Assembly (NCBI RefSeq): GCF_029581395.1
Contig: NZ_CP121115.1
Span: 372,001-436,000 of the forward strand
Length of the DNA stretch: 64,000 nt
Direction of reading: 5' to 3'
Source: Roseinatronobacter sp. S2
GTDB lineage: Bacteria; Pseudomonadota; Alphaproteobacteria; Rhodobacterales; Rhodobacteraceae
Part shown: positions 52,652 through 60,660 of the stretch, in pieces
Position numbering within the stretch: the stretch's first letter is position 1
Layout of the letters: every line of letters begins with the position of its first letter
Made by a program: the position numbers and the translations under genes
Notes under the pieces: model-generated
What the model saw: the letters and a program-made list of their open reading frames with translations, nothing else
Databases searched by the model: none
Told to the model about the DNA's origin: nothing

Positions 52652-53281
52652 ATGATGACCGGGCCGGGCGACAGCGATCAGCCATCCACCGACGAAGTCG
52701 GCGAGATCGTATCGACCCTGCGCGAGGTTGATGAAAAGAAATCGCCATGCGTGCGCGAGTTCGTGGAACGGCTGGGGACTGCCTCGTTCGGGGCGCTGCT
52801 GCTGGTCCCGTCCATGATTATCGCCAGCCCCGCAAGCGGAATTCCGGGTTTGCCATCTGTCGGGGGGCTGATCATTGCTTTGATTGCCATCCAGATGGTC
52901 ATCGGGCGCGATCATGTCTGGCTGCCTGAATGGATGATGCGGCGCAAGGTTGACGGTGACAGGATCGACCGTGCCCTTGATTTCATACATAAGCCTGTGC
53001 GGTGGATTGATCATGTGACCCGGCCACGGCTGACATGGCTGCTGCGCTGGCCCATGGTGATGCCGCTGCAACTGCTTTGCGTGTTTTGCGGGCTGGCCAT
53101 GCCCTTCATGGAAATGTTGCCGCTTACAGCGTCAATCGCGGCGATTGCGGTTTTTCTGCTGGCTTTGGCGATCATCGCCAATGATGGTCTTCTGGCGCTG
53201 GCAGGGGTGGCTGTTGCAGTGGCCGGGGCTACAACATTCGTGACGCTGGCAGGCAGTGTGCTATCGGGGCTTTTCGGCTGA
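52652..53281 (+). CDS. ExoD-family membrane protein
   Basis: 209-residue inner-membrane protein of the ExoD family (exopolysaccharide synthesis group), with 4-5 helices and the conserved regions VREFVERLGTASFGALLLVP, PLPSVGGL-like GIPGLPSVGG and the C-terminal AIIANDGLLALAG. In Rhizobium exoD affects exopolysaccharide and alkali tolerance; the molecular function is unknown. GGAAAGG precedes a double ATG (52652/52655). Confidence 0.85.
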   Translation: MMTGPGDSDQPSTDEVGEIVSTLREVDEKKSPCVREFVERLGTASFGALLLVPSMIIASPASGIPGLPSVGGLIIALIAIQMVIGRDHVWLPEWMMRRKVDGDRIDRALDFIHKPVRWIDHVTRPRLTWLLRWPMVMPLQLLCVFCGLAMPFMEMLPLTASIAAIAVFLLALAIIANDGLLALAGVAVAVAGATTFVTLAGSVLSGLFG

Positions 53282-53342
53282 AGCTGTGCAGGGGCGGCCC
53301 TCATCATTTTACCGCACGCAAATCGAGATGGAGGCAACTTAC

Positions 53343-53597
53343 ATGACACAACAATCCCCCCAACAACTTGAAGGGCGGCTGAATGCGCAACGCGAAGTTC
53401 TGGCGCTGCTGCTGGCTTGGGCAATGCGCCAGCCGGACAGCGAATTCGCTGACGCGCTGGCGGCGCAACTGGGCGTGCAGGACCATGAGGAGGACCCTGG
53501 CGTGATTGCAGACACCGCCTTCGCCATAGAGGCCGCCGCCGCGCGTGAAACGCAACTTTTGCTGGAACGAGCAAGGGCACTGCGCGACAGGGGCTGA
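53343..53597 (+). CDS. Small helical protein of unknown function
   Basis: 84-residue, mostly helical, acidic cytoplasmic protein (LEGRLNAQREVLALLLAW; IAFAIEAAAARETQLLLERA-like C-terminus). No family recognised. GGAGG precedes the ATG at 53343. It follows the ExoD gene after 61 bp with no EcfG-type site of its own, so it is probably cotranscribed. Confidence 0.7.
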   Translation: MTQQSPQQLEGRLNAQREVLALLLAWAMRQPDSEFADALAAQLGVQDHEEDPGVIADTAFAIEAAAARETQLLLERARALRDRG

Positions 53598-53640
53598 ACG
53601 CGGCGGGGCCGCCCGGTTTCCGGTATCGGGAATGTCCCGC

Positions 53641-53853
53641 CTAGTAGTTGCCCGGCGGATCGCTTGCCGGAAAAGACTCGTCCGCGCGTTCATCCACCAT
53701 ATCCCAATCCTTTGGCGGGGTCGTCATTTCACGGCGACCGGCGTTGCGGATGCTCGTCCGCTCCGCGCCCCTTCCCGCATGGGCAAATTTGGTTGCGGCA
53801 CACTGAACGACATAGCCTGCCGCGATCAACAGGGCGAGATTTCTGAGTAGCAT
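53641..53853 (-). CDS. Small membrane-associated stress protein with SFPASDPP tail
   Basis: 70-residue protein with an N-terminal hydrophobic helix (MLLRNLALLIAAGYVVQCA, signal or anchor) and a C-terminal VDERADESFPASDPPGNY. The acidic E-S-F-P-A-S-D-P-P ending is a recurring signature of small stress-induced proteins in alphaproteobacteria; its function is unknown. A palindromic EcfG-type site lies 55 nt upstream. Confidence 0.75.
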   Translation of the reverse strand: MLLRNLALLIAAGYVVQCAATKFAHAGRGAERTSIRNAGRREMTTPPKDWDMVDERADESFPASDPPGNY

Positions 53854-53906
53854 TATTCTTACTCCATTGGGTTACCCGGGCGCTGGAACCTGTGCGTCCC
53901 GGTATC

Positions 53907-53933
53907 GGAACGCTGCGCGCGCGCGATTGTTCC
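53907..53933. promoter_or_regulatory. Palindromic EcfG-type site readable in both directions
   Basis: GGAAC (53907-53911), 17 nt, GTTCC (53929-53933). Read on the minus strand it is a GGAAC-N17-GTT promoter 55 nt before the gene at 53641-53853. Read on the plus strand it gives the same pattern 120 nt before the SDR gene, which also has its own nearer site at 53995. Confidence 0.72.
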
Positions 53934-53994
53934 AACCGGTCAGGACGGCCTGAACCCTACGCCGATGACACGGCAGCGCGTTCCATTCAGTTGC

Positions 53995-54019
53995 GGAACA
54001 ATCGCACCAAACGACGGTT
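53995..54019 (+). promoter_or_regulatory. EcfG-type promoter of the SDR gene
   Basis: GGAAC (53995-53999), 17-nt spacer, GTT (54017-54019); 32 nt before the ATG at 54052. Confidence 0.78.
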
Positions 54020-54051
54020 AGGGCGCCACAGCCTAAGAAAGGAGTCCGAAA

Positions 54052-55122
54052 ATGACCTCAGTGAAGAACCCCACGCCGCCCGATGATCAAGCCACAATGC
54101 CCGCGAACGAGGCCCTGCGCCGCGCGGACCCCCGCGTAATAGATCAGCGTCAGCAACAAATCGACCCCGCAGGCCACCACCGCACAGATGTGAATGCGGG
54201 CGCGGGCGATACCATGAAACAGCCGGGCGACACCGCTGCCCCGCAAAAGGATACCGGCTGGAACCCGGAGGGGTTTCCCTTCCCCCCTTTCCCGGAACAG
54301 ACGCAGGAATTGCCCGGCAGTCTGGCCCGGATGGACCCGCGCCCTGATCATGGCGAGGAAACTTGGGTTGGCCACGGACGCTTGCGCGGGGCTTGCGCCC
54401 TTATCACCGGCAGTGACAGTGGCATAGGCCGCGCCGTGGCCATCGCCTATGCCCGCGAGGGTGCCGATGTCGCGATCTCGTTTCTGGAGGAAACCGAGGA
54501 CGCGAAGGACACTGCGCGCCATGTTGAAGCCTGTGGCCAACGCTGCCTGTTGCTGCCGGGCGATATTTCGGACCCCAAACATTGCCGGCACATCGTTGAG
54601 ACTGTGGCGGCGGAACTCGGGCGGCTGGACATTCTGGTCAACAACGCCGCGCATCAGCAGACTTTCGCGGAACTTGACGACATCCCCGATGAAGAATGGC
54701 AGCGCACCTTCGCGATCAACATTCATTCGATGTTCTACCTGTCCAAAGCAGCGATTGGTCAGATGGGAAAGGGGGCGTCAATTATCAACACGGCGTCAGT
54801 CAATTCGGACATGCCAAATCCCAGCTTGCTGGCCTACGCGACCACGAAGGGCGCGATCCAGAATTTCACCGCAGGGCTGGCGCAGATGCTGGCCGATAAG
54901 GGCATCCGCGTCAATTGCGTGGCACCCGGCCCGGTCTGGACCCCGCTTATCCCTGGCAGCATGTCCGGTGAAACGGTCGCGCAGTTTGGGGCAAACTACC
55001 CGATGAAGCGCCCCGCGCAACCCGTTGAACTGGCTTCGGCCTATGTCATGCTGGCGGAATCTGCGTCCAGCTATGTCTCTGGGGCCACCATTGCGGTAAC
55101 CGGCGGCAAGCCGATGATCTGA
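54052..55122 (+). CDS. General-stress-type SDR oxidoreductase (YhdF/GspB-like)
   Basis: 356-residue SDR with a 100-residue proline-rich extension before the Rossmann fold, as in the stress-related subgroup (general stress protein 39 type). The cofactor motif is GSDSGIGRA (about residues 122-130), NNA is in LVNNAAHQQT, the serine in INTASVNSD and the YATTKGA catalytic pair is present. Substrate unknown; NAD(P)-dependent. AAGGAG precedes the ATG and two EcfG-type sites lie upstream. Confidence 0.88.
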   Translation: MTSVKNPTPPDDQATMPANEALRRADPRVIDQRQQQIDPAGHHRTDVNAGAGDTMKQPGDTAAPQKDTGWNPEGFPFPPFPEQTQELPGSLARMDPRPDHGEETWVGHGRLRGACALITGSDSGIGRAVAIAYAREGADVAISFLEETEDAKDTARHVEACGQRCLLLPGDISDPKHCRHIVETVAAELGRLDILVNNAAHQQTFAELDDIPDEEWQRTFAINIHSMFYLSKAAIGQMGKGASIINTASVNSDMPNPSLLAYATTKGAIQNFTAGLAQMLADKGIRVNCVAPGPVWTPLIPGSMSGETVAQFGANYPMKRPAQPVELASAYVMLAESASSYVSGATIAVTGGKPMI

Positions 55123-55196
55123 TACGGGCAGCGGCGGCTTGATGCGCGTGGGCTGGGGTTGTGTCCGGACCGCACGCGACGCGCGCCGCGCTGATT

Positions 55197-55505
55197 TCAG
55201 CCGCCCGCTTGGTTCTGCTTGCGGGTTTCTGCCGCTTTTTGCGCGGACTTTGAACGTTCCCCGGCTGGTCGCGCGGCTGCGGCCTCGCCGCCTTTCTTGC
55301 CACCCTTTTTCGCGGCGGGGTTGCCGGTATGGGTGCCCCGGCCCGACCCGCTTTTGTTTCCGCCCCCGTCATCCTTGTTGACGGTTGCCCAAGCGCGCTC
55401 CTTGGCCTCTTCGGGTTCGACGCCGCGTTCTTCATAGCTTTCGGCGATATGCTCGGCCTTGCGTTTCTGTTTGTCGGTGTATTTGGATTTGTCACCACGC
55501 GGCAT
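55197..55505 (-). CDS. Small basic stress protein (KYTDKQxRxAEHI type)
   Basis: 102-residue protein beginning MPRGDKSKYTDKQKRKAEHI and AESYEERGVEPEEAKERAWATVNK, a signature of small stress-related proteins often annotated as plasmid-stabilisation or Rho-N-like. The second half is low-complexity, rich in G, K and A (KSGSGRGTHTG; KKGGKKGGEAAAA), suggesting nucleic-acid binding. The ATG at 55505 is preceded by GGAGG. It is downstream of the genes at 56020 and 55612 on the same strand and probably shares their EcfG-type promoter. Confidence 0.75.
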   Translation of the reverse strand: MPRGDKSKYTDKQKRKAEHIAESYEERGVEPEEAKERAWATVNKDDGGGNKSGSGRGTHTGNPAAKKGGKKGGEAAAARPAGERSKSAQKAAETRKQNQAGG

Positions 55506-55611
55506 GCGCGCCTCCTGTTGCAGGGATTGGAAAAAGAAGGTTGGGCAAGGCCGGTGCGCGTGTGTTGCCTGCGCGCCACCGGCAGAACGCCACCAGCGCC
55601 ATTCACAGGCC

Positions 55612-56004
55612 CTAGCCGAACATGCGCACCAGCAACCACAGCGCAAGGGCTGCCACAAATGCGCCAATCACCCAGCGCATCGGCCTGCCTGAATCGGGGG
55701 GCCTTGCCGGGGGCAGATCGGTGGGAAATACCGTTTCGCGTTTTTCGGGCGCTGTTTTGTCGGGACCGGCCGGTTTGGCCATCTCGGGCGGGATGACGCC
55801 CGGACCGGGGCCTACGGCGTGGATTTCCCCCTCGCGCGCGGTGCTCGCCTGCTTTGGGCTGTTCGCGGTGCCTTCCGTTTCGTCATCCGTGCCCGCCGCC
55901 GGTGCGGCGGGGTCAGGCACGGGGGTTTTCTTGCGCCCATCGCCCGCGGCGTCACCGCGACGAAGCGCTTCTGCGGTGTCTTTCTTGCTGCCTTGGTCTG
56001 GCAT
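55612..56004 (-). CDS. Stress protein with PDPAA-GTDDE motif and C-terminal membrane anchor, paralogue
   Basis: 130-residue protein: a polar region with DGRKKTPVPDPAAPAAGTDD at about residues 22-41, an extended P/A-rich middle, and a C-terminal membrane helix (about 109-128) after an arginine. It matches the protein at 34852-35190 in motif and plan, so the two are paralogues. GGAGAG precedes the ATG. It is 15 bp after the Cys-rich gene on the same strand, in a shared transcript. Confidence 0.75.
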   Translation of the reverse strand: MPDQGSKKDTAEALRRGDAAGDGRKKTPVPDPAAPAAGTDDETEGTANSPKQASTAREGEIHAVGPGPGVIPPEMAKPAGPDKTAPEKRETVFPTDLPPARPPDSGRPMRWVIGAFVAALALWLLVRMFG

Positions 56005-56019
56005 GATTGCTCTCCTTGC

Positions 56020-56232
56020 TCAGGCCGCACCCTGCCGCGCACAATGGTCACAACAATAGGTGACATCGCCATGATCCGTGCCGTGTCCCAGTATTTTGCA
56101 GCCACAATGGCCGCACTCGGGTGCAAGCTTCTGGATTGCGCATTCGAAGCTGTCGAAGCTGTAACTCGCCCCGCCAATCGTGACTTCGAAGGACTGCGCA
56201 TAGTCGTTTCCACATTGTGCGCATATAGCCAT
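56020..56232 (-). CDS. Small Cys-rich metal-binding protein
   Basis: 70-residue protein with nine cysteines in pairs (CAQC at 4-7, C30, CGHCGC at 40-45, CCDHC at 60-64) and several histidines, consistent with binding two metal ions, probably zinc. It resembles short metallothionein-like or zinc-ribbon proteins of alphaproteobacteria; the role is unknown. AGGAGA precedes the ATG. It is the first gene of a three-gene minus-strand set with an EcfG-type promoter 31 nt upstream. Confidence 0.75.
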   Translation of the reverse strand: MAICAQCGNDYAQSFEVTIGGASYSFDSFECAIQKLAPECGHCGCKILGHGTDHGDVTYCCDHCARQGAA

Positions 56233-56263
56233 CGGTCATCTCCTTTCTGATATGTATCCCCCG

Positions 56264-56288
56264 AACACACAGGGTCGCGGATTGTTCC
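56264..56288 (-). promoter_or_regulatory. EcfG-type promoter of the Cys-rich protein operon
   Basis: Minus strand: GGAAC (56288-56284), 17-nt spacer, GTT (56266-56264); 31 nt before the start at 56232. Confidence 0.78.
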
Positions 56289-56346
56289 AACCAACGGCCT
56301 TGCGCGCCCCGCACCCCTGCCGGCGCACCCATCCACAACAGGATTT

Positions 56347-56372
56347 GGAACCCCGCCCGCATTCCCGCGGTT
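56347..56372 (+). promoter_or_regulatory. EcfG-type promoter of ectD
   Basis: GGAAC (56347-56351), 18-nt spacer, GTT (56370-56372); 85 nt before the ATG at 56458. Divergent from the minus-strand site at 56264-56288. Confidence 0.62.
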
Positions 56373-56457
56373 AGGGCAATGCGCGTCAGACCAATGGCAC
56401 GCCAATGGCACGGCGCCACAAATGAGGAGAACGTGATAGAGAGAGGAGGGTATTGCG

Positions 56458-57402
56458 ATGAATATCACCGACAGAACCACACAGTTTACCGAAATGGATG
56501 CCTATCCGACCCGCCTGAAGGACATCGAGCGCATTGTCCCCCGCAAAGATCCGGTGCTGTGGCAGGATTGGGACGCAGGCGCGCCAATCACACAAGGACA
56601 GGCACGCGATTACGAAACCAAAGGGTATCTGGTCTGCAAGGGTCTGTTCAGCAGCGATGAAATTGACCGGTTGATTGCTGCCTCAGTGCAGTTGCGCGCC
56701 AATGGCCAGCATATCCGCACCGAAGATCTGGTGACCGAACCGGGTGCCGCCGCTGTGCGCACCATTTTCCGGCTGGATGAACACAGCCCGCTTTTTGCCC
56801 GGCTGGCCGCCGATACGCGACTTGCGGATGTGGCGCGCTTTTTGCTGGATGACGAGGTGTATCTGCACCAAAGTCGCCTGAACTACAAACCGGGCTTTAT
56901 CGGGAAAGAGTTCTACTGGCATTCGGACTTTGAGACATGGCACGCAGAGGATGGCATGCCACGGATGCGCGCCGTCTCGGCCTCGATTCTGCTGACGGAT
57001 AACAGCGCACTGAACGGGCCGCTGATGCTGATCCCCGGATCGCACAGGCATTTCATTGCCTGTCAGGGCGAAACCCCCGATGCCAACCACAAGACAAGCC
57101 TGAAGCAGCAAAAGGTCGGCGTGCCATCAAACACTGCGCTGGAAAAGCTGACGGCCAACGCGGGACTGGAGGCCGCGACCGGGCCTGCGGGCACTGTGGT
57201 CTTTTTCGAATGCAACACGCTGCATGCCTCGAACAGCAATGTGACACCCTTTCCGCGTTCCAACGCGTTCTTTGTCTATAATGCCATGTCGAACCAGCCG
57301 GTCATGCCATTTGCCGCCCGCACGCCGCGCCCGACATTTCTGGCCAATCGTGGTGCCGCGCAGGCCATCACCCCCATCCGGGGTGATCTGACCATGGCGT
57401 AA
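56458..57402 (+). CDS. ectD: Ectoine hydroxylase
   Basis: 314-residue Fe(II)/2-oxoglutarate dioxygenase that converts ectoine to 5-hydroxyectoine, an osmolyte protecting against heat and drying. The EctD signature FYWHSDFETWHAEDGMPRMR holds the His and Asp iron ligands; the third ligand is the histidine in FFECNTLHASNSN. Length fits EctD. The ectABC synthesis genes are not in the window, so ectoine must be made elsewhere or imported. GAGGAGG precedes the ATG. Confidence 0.92.
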   Translation: MNITDRTTQFTEMDAYPTRLKDIERIVPRKDPVLWQDWDAGAPITQGQARDYETKGYLVCKGLFSSDEIDRLIAASVQLRANGQHIRTEDLVTEPGAAAVRTIFRLDEHSPLFARLAADTRLADVARFLLDDEVYLHQSRLNYKPGFIGKEFYWHSDFETWHAEDGMPRMRAVSASILLTDNSALNGPLMLIPGSHRHFIACQGETPDANHKTSLKQQKVGVPSNTALEKLTANAGLEAATGPAGTVVFFECNTLHASNSNVTPFPRSNAFFVYNAMSNQPVMPFAARTPRPTFLANRGAAQAITPIRGDLTMA

Positions 57403-57417
57403 GCTTGCTTTTGGCTG

Positions 57418-57801
57418 TTAGCCCTGCCCATGCGTATCATGATTGCCAGCCCCGAGCGCCCATAGGTAACCCACCATCGCGCCCTTGATCACGCGCAGCA
57501 ACAGCACCGCAAGGATGGGCAATGCAGTTACGCCAACCAATGCAAGCACCAGACGATCAGGTGTAAAGATCGCGGCCGCCGCCCAAAGCAGCGGCCCCGT
57601 CAACACCCCCAGAACCGCCACAGTCAGGAATGCAGGTCCCGCAGCCGGGGTGTAGGGCCGCAGGTCAAGGCCGCACTGCGCGCAGCTTTCATGCAGCCCC
57701 AGATAGCCGTCGAACAGACGGCCCATCCCGCAATTTGGGCAGCGACCCGCCGCGCCACGGCGCAGCGCTTCGCCCATTTCCCTTGGTTGATTGCTGGTCA
57801 T
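57418..57801 (-). CDS. DUF983 membrane protein with zinc-ribbon
   Basis: 127-residue protein: an N-terminal Cys4 ribbon (CPNCGMG ... CAQCGLD) and two membrane helices (about residues 57-78 and 82-105). DUF983 proteins are common in alphaproteobacteria; function unknown. The ATG at 57801 is preceded by AGGATAAG; the longer frame to 57942 lacks conservation. It lies 15 bp from the convergent ectD stop. No EcfG-type site was found in front of it. Confidence 0.82.
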   Translation of the reverse strand: MTSNQPREMGEALRRGAAGRCPNCGMGRLFDGYLGLHESCAQCGLDLRPYTPAAGPAFLTVAVLGVLTGPLLWAAAAIFTPDRLVLALVGVTALPILAVLLLRVIKGAMVGYLWALGAGNHDTHGQG

Positions 57802-57943
57802 GATCTTATCCTGTGTGACAAATCTACCCTGCGTCACAGTCTGGAAAAGGGCGGGTTTGGCCCCGCACCATCCCGCCTTGCACCGCGGATCAGTCATCCT
57901 CGTGCCGGTTGTGTCCGCGTTGCCATGGCCAGCGGCCTTCAAT

Positions 57944-58261
57944 CTAGACTTCCAGTGTAAAGCTCAGGAAGGTGCGGATAAGCACAATCACCGCCAGCAC
58001 GCCAAGGCTCTCCAGCGAAGGTTCGATGATGACAGTGCCAACAATATCCGCAGCAATCAGGAATTCCACCCCGATCAGGATGCTTTTTGCCAGCCGTGTG
58101 CGGAACAGGTCGAATATCTTCTGTCCCTCCCAACGTCGCAGCAGGTTGCGCACGGCCTCCGACAGGGCAAAGACAGCGCCCGCCAGGATTGCAGAAACGC
58201 CCAGCACCTCCAGCAACTGGGCAATGACATCAAAATAAACGTGCAGCAGTTCATCAGACAT
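57944..58261 (-). CDS. DUF1622 membrane protein
   Basis: 105-residue protein with three predicted membrane helices, of the DUF1622 family, typical segments being ILIGVEFLIAADIVGTVI and LGVLAVIVLIRTFLSFTLEVE-like C-terminus. Function unknown. It is transcribed towards DUF983 and starts 43 bp beyond the hairpin that follows the acidic exported protein gene; read-through from that gene's promoter is possible. Confidence 0.82.
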   Translation of the reverse strand: MSDELLHVYFDVIAQLLEVLGVSAILAGAVFALSEAVRNLLRRWEGQKIFDLFRTRLAKSILIGVEFLIAADIVGTVIIEPSLESLGVLAVIVLIRTFLSFTLEV

Positions 58262-58303
58262 GGGCCAGGGCCTTGGGGTGCCGGGTGCGGGCCATATGCA
58301 TTA

Positions 58304-58330
58304 GCCCGGGCAGGATTTCCCCGCCCGGGC
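58304..58330 (-). terminator. GC hairpin after the acidic exported protein gene
   Basis: GCCCGGGC (58304-58311) and GCCCGGGC (58323-58330) form a perfect 8-bp stem with an 11-base loop, 36 bp after the minus-strand stop. There is no T run, so termination may be partial. Confidence 0.5.
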
Positions 58331-58365
58331 ATACCAGAAGTACCGGAAAATACCGGTGTTTGGGC

Positions 58366-58833
58366 TTACTGATCTTCGATCAGCGCGCACAGATGGGCAA
58401 TATCCGGGTCGTCCCCGGTGGCACCCATATCGTCGGCAGCGCCCAGATCCGTATCTGTTTCGGGGTCATCAAATGTATCGGTTTCGGGGTCGGCAAGCGC
58501 ATCATCGGTACCCGGCGCAGTGTCGTCGCCAGACGGAACCTCTTGTGCGTCATCAAACCCGTTGCCGTTCGCATCGATCCCGTCGCAATGCGCAAGCACG
58601 ATGTCTTGCTGCTCCAGCGTCAGATTGGCCCAGTTCTCGGTGATCTCGTCATCGCCAAGCAATCCACTGGTTTCGGGGTCGCTGAAGAAAGCGTTTCTGG
58701 TTTCGTCATCCCATTCAAACGGAATGCTGGTCGCGCCAAAATCGGTGTCCGGGTCTGCCGTCATGTCCTGCGCAAAGACAGCCGTGCTGGCGCCCAGAGC
58801 GACGATAAGCGGAATTGCTAACTTAGGGGTCAT
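58366..58833 (-). CDS. Exported acidic protein with possible calcium-binding loop
   Basis: 155-residue protein with a signal peptide (residues 1-22, ending VFAQ) and a strongly acidic mature chain. DGIDANGNGFDDAQEV resembles an EF-hand-like D-x-D-x-N-G loop, and the C-terminal third is repetitive in D, P, E and T (DPETDTFDDPETDTDLG). Function unknown; it may bind calcium in the periplasm. The ATG at 58833 is preceded by AGGAGA, and an EcfG-type site lies 48 nt upstream. Confidence 0.75.
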   Translation of the reverse strand: MTPKLAIPLIVALGASTAVFAQDMTADPDTDFGATSIPFEWDDETRNAFFSDPETSGLLGDDEITENWANLTLEQQDIVLAHCDGIDANGNGFDDAQEVPSGDDTAPGTDDALADPETDTFDDPETDTDLGAADDMGATGDDPDIAHLCALIEDQ

Positions 58834-58881
58834 TGAACATTCTCCTGTTTGGTGATGCCTCATCGAGGCGTGGACCCCCCC

Positions 58882-58906
58882 AACAAGCATTTCGTCACAA
58901 TGTTCC
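58882..58906 (-). promoter_or_regulatory. EcfG-type promoter of the acidic exported protein gene
   Basis: Minus strand: GGAAC (58906-58902), 17-nt spacer, GTT (58884-58882); 48 nt before the start at 58833. Confidence 0.75.
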
Positions 58907-58998
58907 ATCAGGATTTCGCAGCCGCTGATTTCCTGCGGCGGGGCACTGTCACAGGCAACAGAAAGGCAGCCTGCTGTCGCCAAATCGCCCGCACGCGT

Positions 58999-59023
58999 GG
59001 AACAAGTTTGCCATCGGGCTGTT
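58999..59023 (+). promoter_or_regulatory. EcfG-type promoter of the symporter-MscS operon
   Basis: GGAAC (58999-59003), 17-nt spacer, GTT (59021-59023); 35 nt before the ATG at 59059. Confidence 0.78.
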
Positions 59024-59058
59024 AGTTCTGCGGTTTTTCGCCTGAGGGAGTTCATACC

Positions 59059-60639
59059 ATGCCGGACTTTGACGTCACCGCCCCCGATTTCACCATCGCC
59101 GTACTTTATATCATTGTTGTCATGGGCATCGGGCTTTGGATCAGCCGGTCGCAGACCGATACCAAAAGCTATTTCCTTGGCGGTCGCGGGACGATCTGGC
59201 CGGTTATCGGCATCTCGATGATGTCTGCCAACCTGTCTGGCACGTCTTTCGTGGGGCTGGCTGGCGCGGGCTATGAACACGGAATCGCGGTGTGGAACTA
59301 CGAATGGACCGCAACACTGGTGTTGATCTTCTTTTCGCTGTTCGTGCTTCCGTTCTATCTGCGCTCCAAGGCCAGCACCATGCCGGAGTTTCTGGAGCGC
59401 CGCTATGATACGCGCGCGCGCAAGGTCTTTGCGGCGTTTTCGGTCTTTACCGCGATCGTGATCGACAGCGCAGGAGCACTGTTCGCAGGGTCGCTGACAT
59501 TGCAGCTGCTGTTTCCCGATGTCCCCCTATGGACCCTGATCGCAGGGATCGCGTTTCTTGGCGGGGTTTATGTGATCTTTGGTGGCCTGAAGGCTGTCAT
59601 GATCACCGATACAATTCAGGGCGTGCTGCTTATCGCAGTGGGCACAATCATATTTTTCATGACGTTCTGGCAAATCGGATCGTGGGAAGGTGTGCGGCAG
59701 GCAGCACCCGAAGGGGGCTTTACCATTGCCCCGCCTGCCGATGATGACTTCTTTCCCTGGCCCGGCATCTTTACCGGGGCGATCTGGCTAAGTTTCTATT
59801 ACTGGACAACCAATCAGGTGGTCGTCCAGAAAGTGCTGGCCGCCAAGAATGTCGATCACGGGCGCTGGGGGCTGTTGCTGGCGGGGGGCTTGCAGCTTCC
59901 CTTTCTGTTCATCCTTGTCCTTCCCGGGTTGATGGGCCGCGAGATTTTCCCCGAAATCGGGGACGCAGACCAGATATGGCCTGCACTGGTGTTCCAACTG
60001 CTGCCCGAAGGGTTGCGGGGGCTGGCACTGGCCGCACTGGTCGCGGCACTGATGTCCACTGTCGATTCCGTTCTGAATGGCAGCGCATCGCTGGTCGTCA
60101 ATGATTTCGTAAAACCGCGCAAAAAACACTGGAGCGATGCACGGATGCTGCTTCTCAGCCGGGCACTGGTCGGCGTGTTCATGGTGCTTGCGGCCATCTG
60201 GGCACCACTGATCGGCTCGTTCGGGGGTATCGTGGAATATTTCCAGTCCTTCCTGGGGTATATCACCATGCCGGTGGTTGTGGTCTTTCTGGGGGGGCTG
60301 TTCTGGCGGCAGCCACCGCGCCACGCGGCTTTCTGGACCCTTTCGATTGGCATACCAATCGGTGTTGTTTGTTTTACCCTGTTCGAAGCCCTTGGGCTGT
60401 TCGATCTTCAGTTTCTGTATGGCACGGGGCTGATGCTGCTGCTTAATCTGGGCATCTTCGCGACAATCACTTTGCGGTCCGAACCGCCTAAACTGGAAGC
60501 GGGAGAAGATATCTGGAGCCGCGAAAGCTGGCGCAAGGACCGCGAAGAACTGGCGAACAAGCCGCTGTGGAAATCACATCACATGTGGTCGGCGCTGCTG
60601 ATTGTGGTGACGCTTGTGATGGTGCTGAGTTTCATCTGA
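59059..60639 (+). CDS. Sodium:solute symporter (SSS/SGLT-like)
   Basis: 526-residue inner-membrane symporter with about 14 helices. It has the SSS signature region FGGLKAVMITDTIQGVLLIAVG, the sodium-site serines in ALMSTVDSVLNGSASL, and SGLT-like FLGGRGTIWPVIGISMMSANLSGTSFVGLAG-type opening (residues 42 onward). It imports a sugar, inositol or related compatible solute with sodium. GGGAG precedes the ATG. It has its own EcfG-type promoter and is followed after 21 bp by a mechanosensitive channel. Confidence 0.87.
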   Translation: MPDFDVTAPDFTIAVLYIIVVMGIGLWISRSQTDTKSYFLGGRGTIWPVIGISMMSANLSGTSFVGLAGAGYEHGIAVWNYEWTATLVLIFFSLFVLPFYLRSKASTMPEFLERRYDTRARKVFAAFSVFTAIVIDSAGALFAGSLTLQLLFPDVPLWTLIAGIAFLGGVYVIFGGLKAVMITDTIQGVLLIAVGTIIFFMTFWQIGSWEGVRQAAPEGGFTIAPPADDDFFPWPGIFTGAIWLSFYYWTTNQVVVQKVLAAKNVDHGRWGLLLAGGLQLPFLFILVLPGLMGREIFPEIGDADQIWPALVFQLLPEGLRGLALAALVAALMSTVDSVLNGSASLVVNDFVKPRKKHWSDARMLLLSRALVGVFMVLAAIWAPLIGSFGGIVEYFQSFLGYITMPVVVVFLGGLFWRQPPRHAAFWTLSIGIPIGVVCFTLFEALGLFDLQFLYGTGLMLLLNLGIFATITLRSEPPKLEAGEDIWSRESWRKDREELANKPLWKSHHMWSALLIVVTLVMVLSFI

Positions 60640-60660
60640 TCGCACCGGAAGGGGGCCGCC

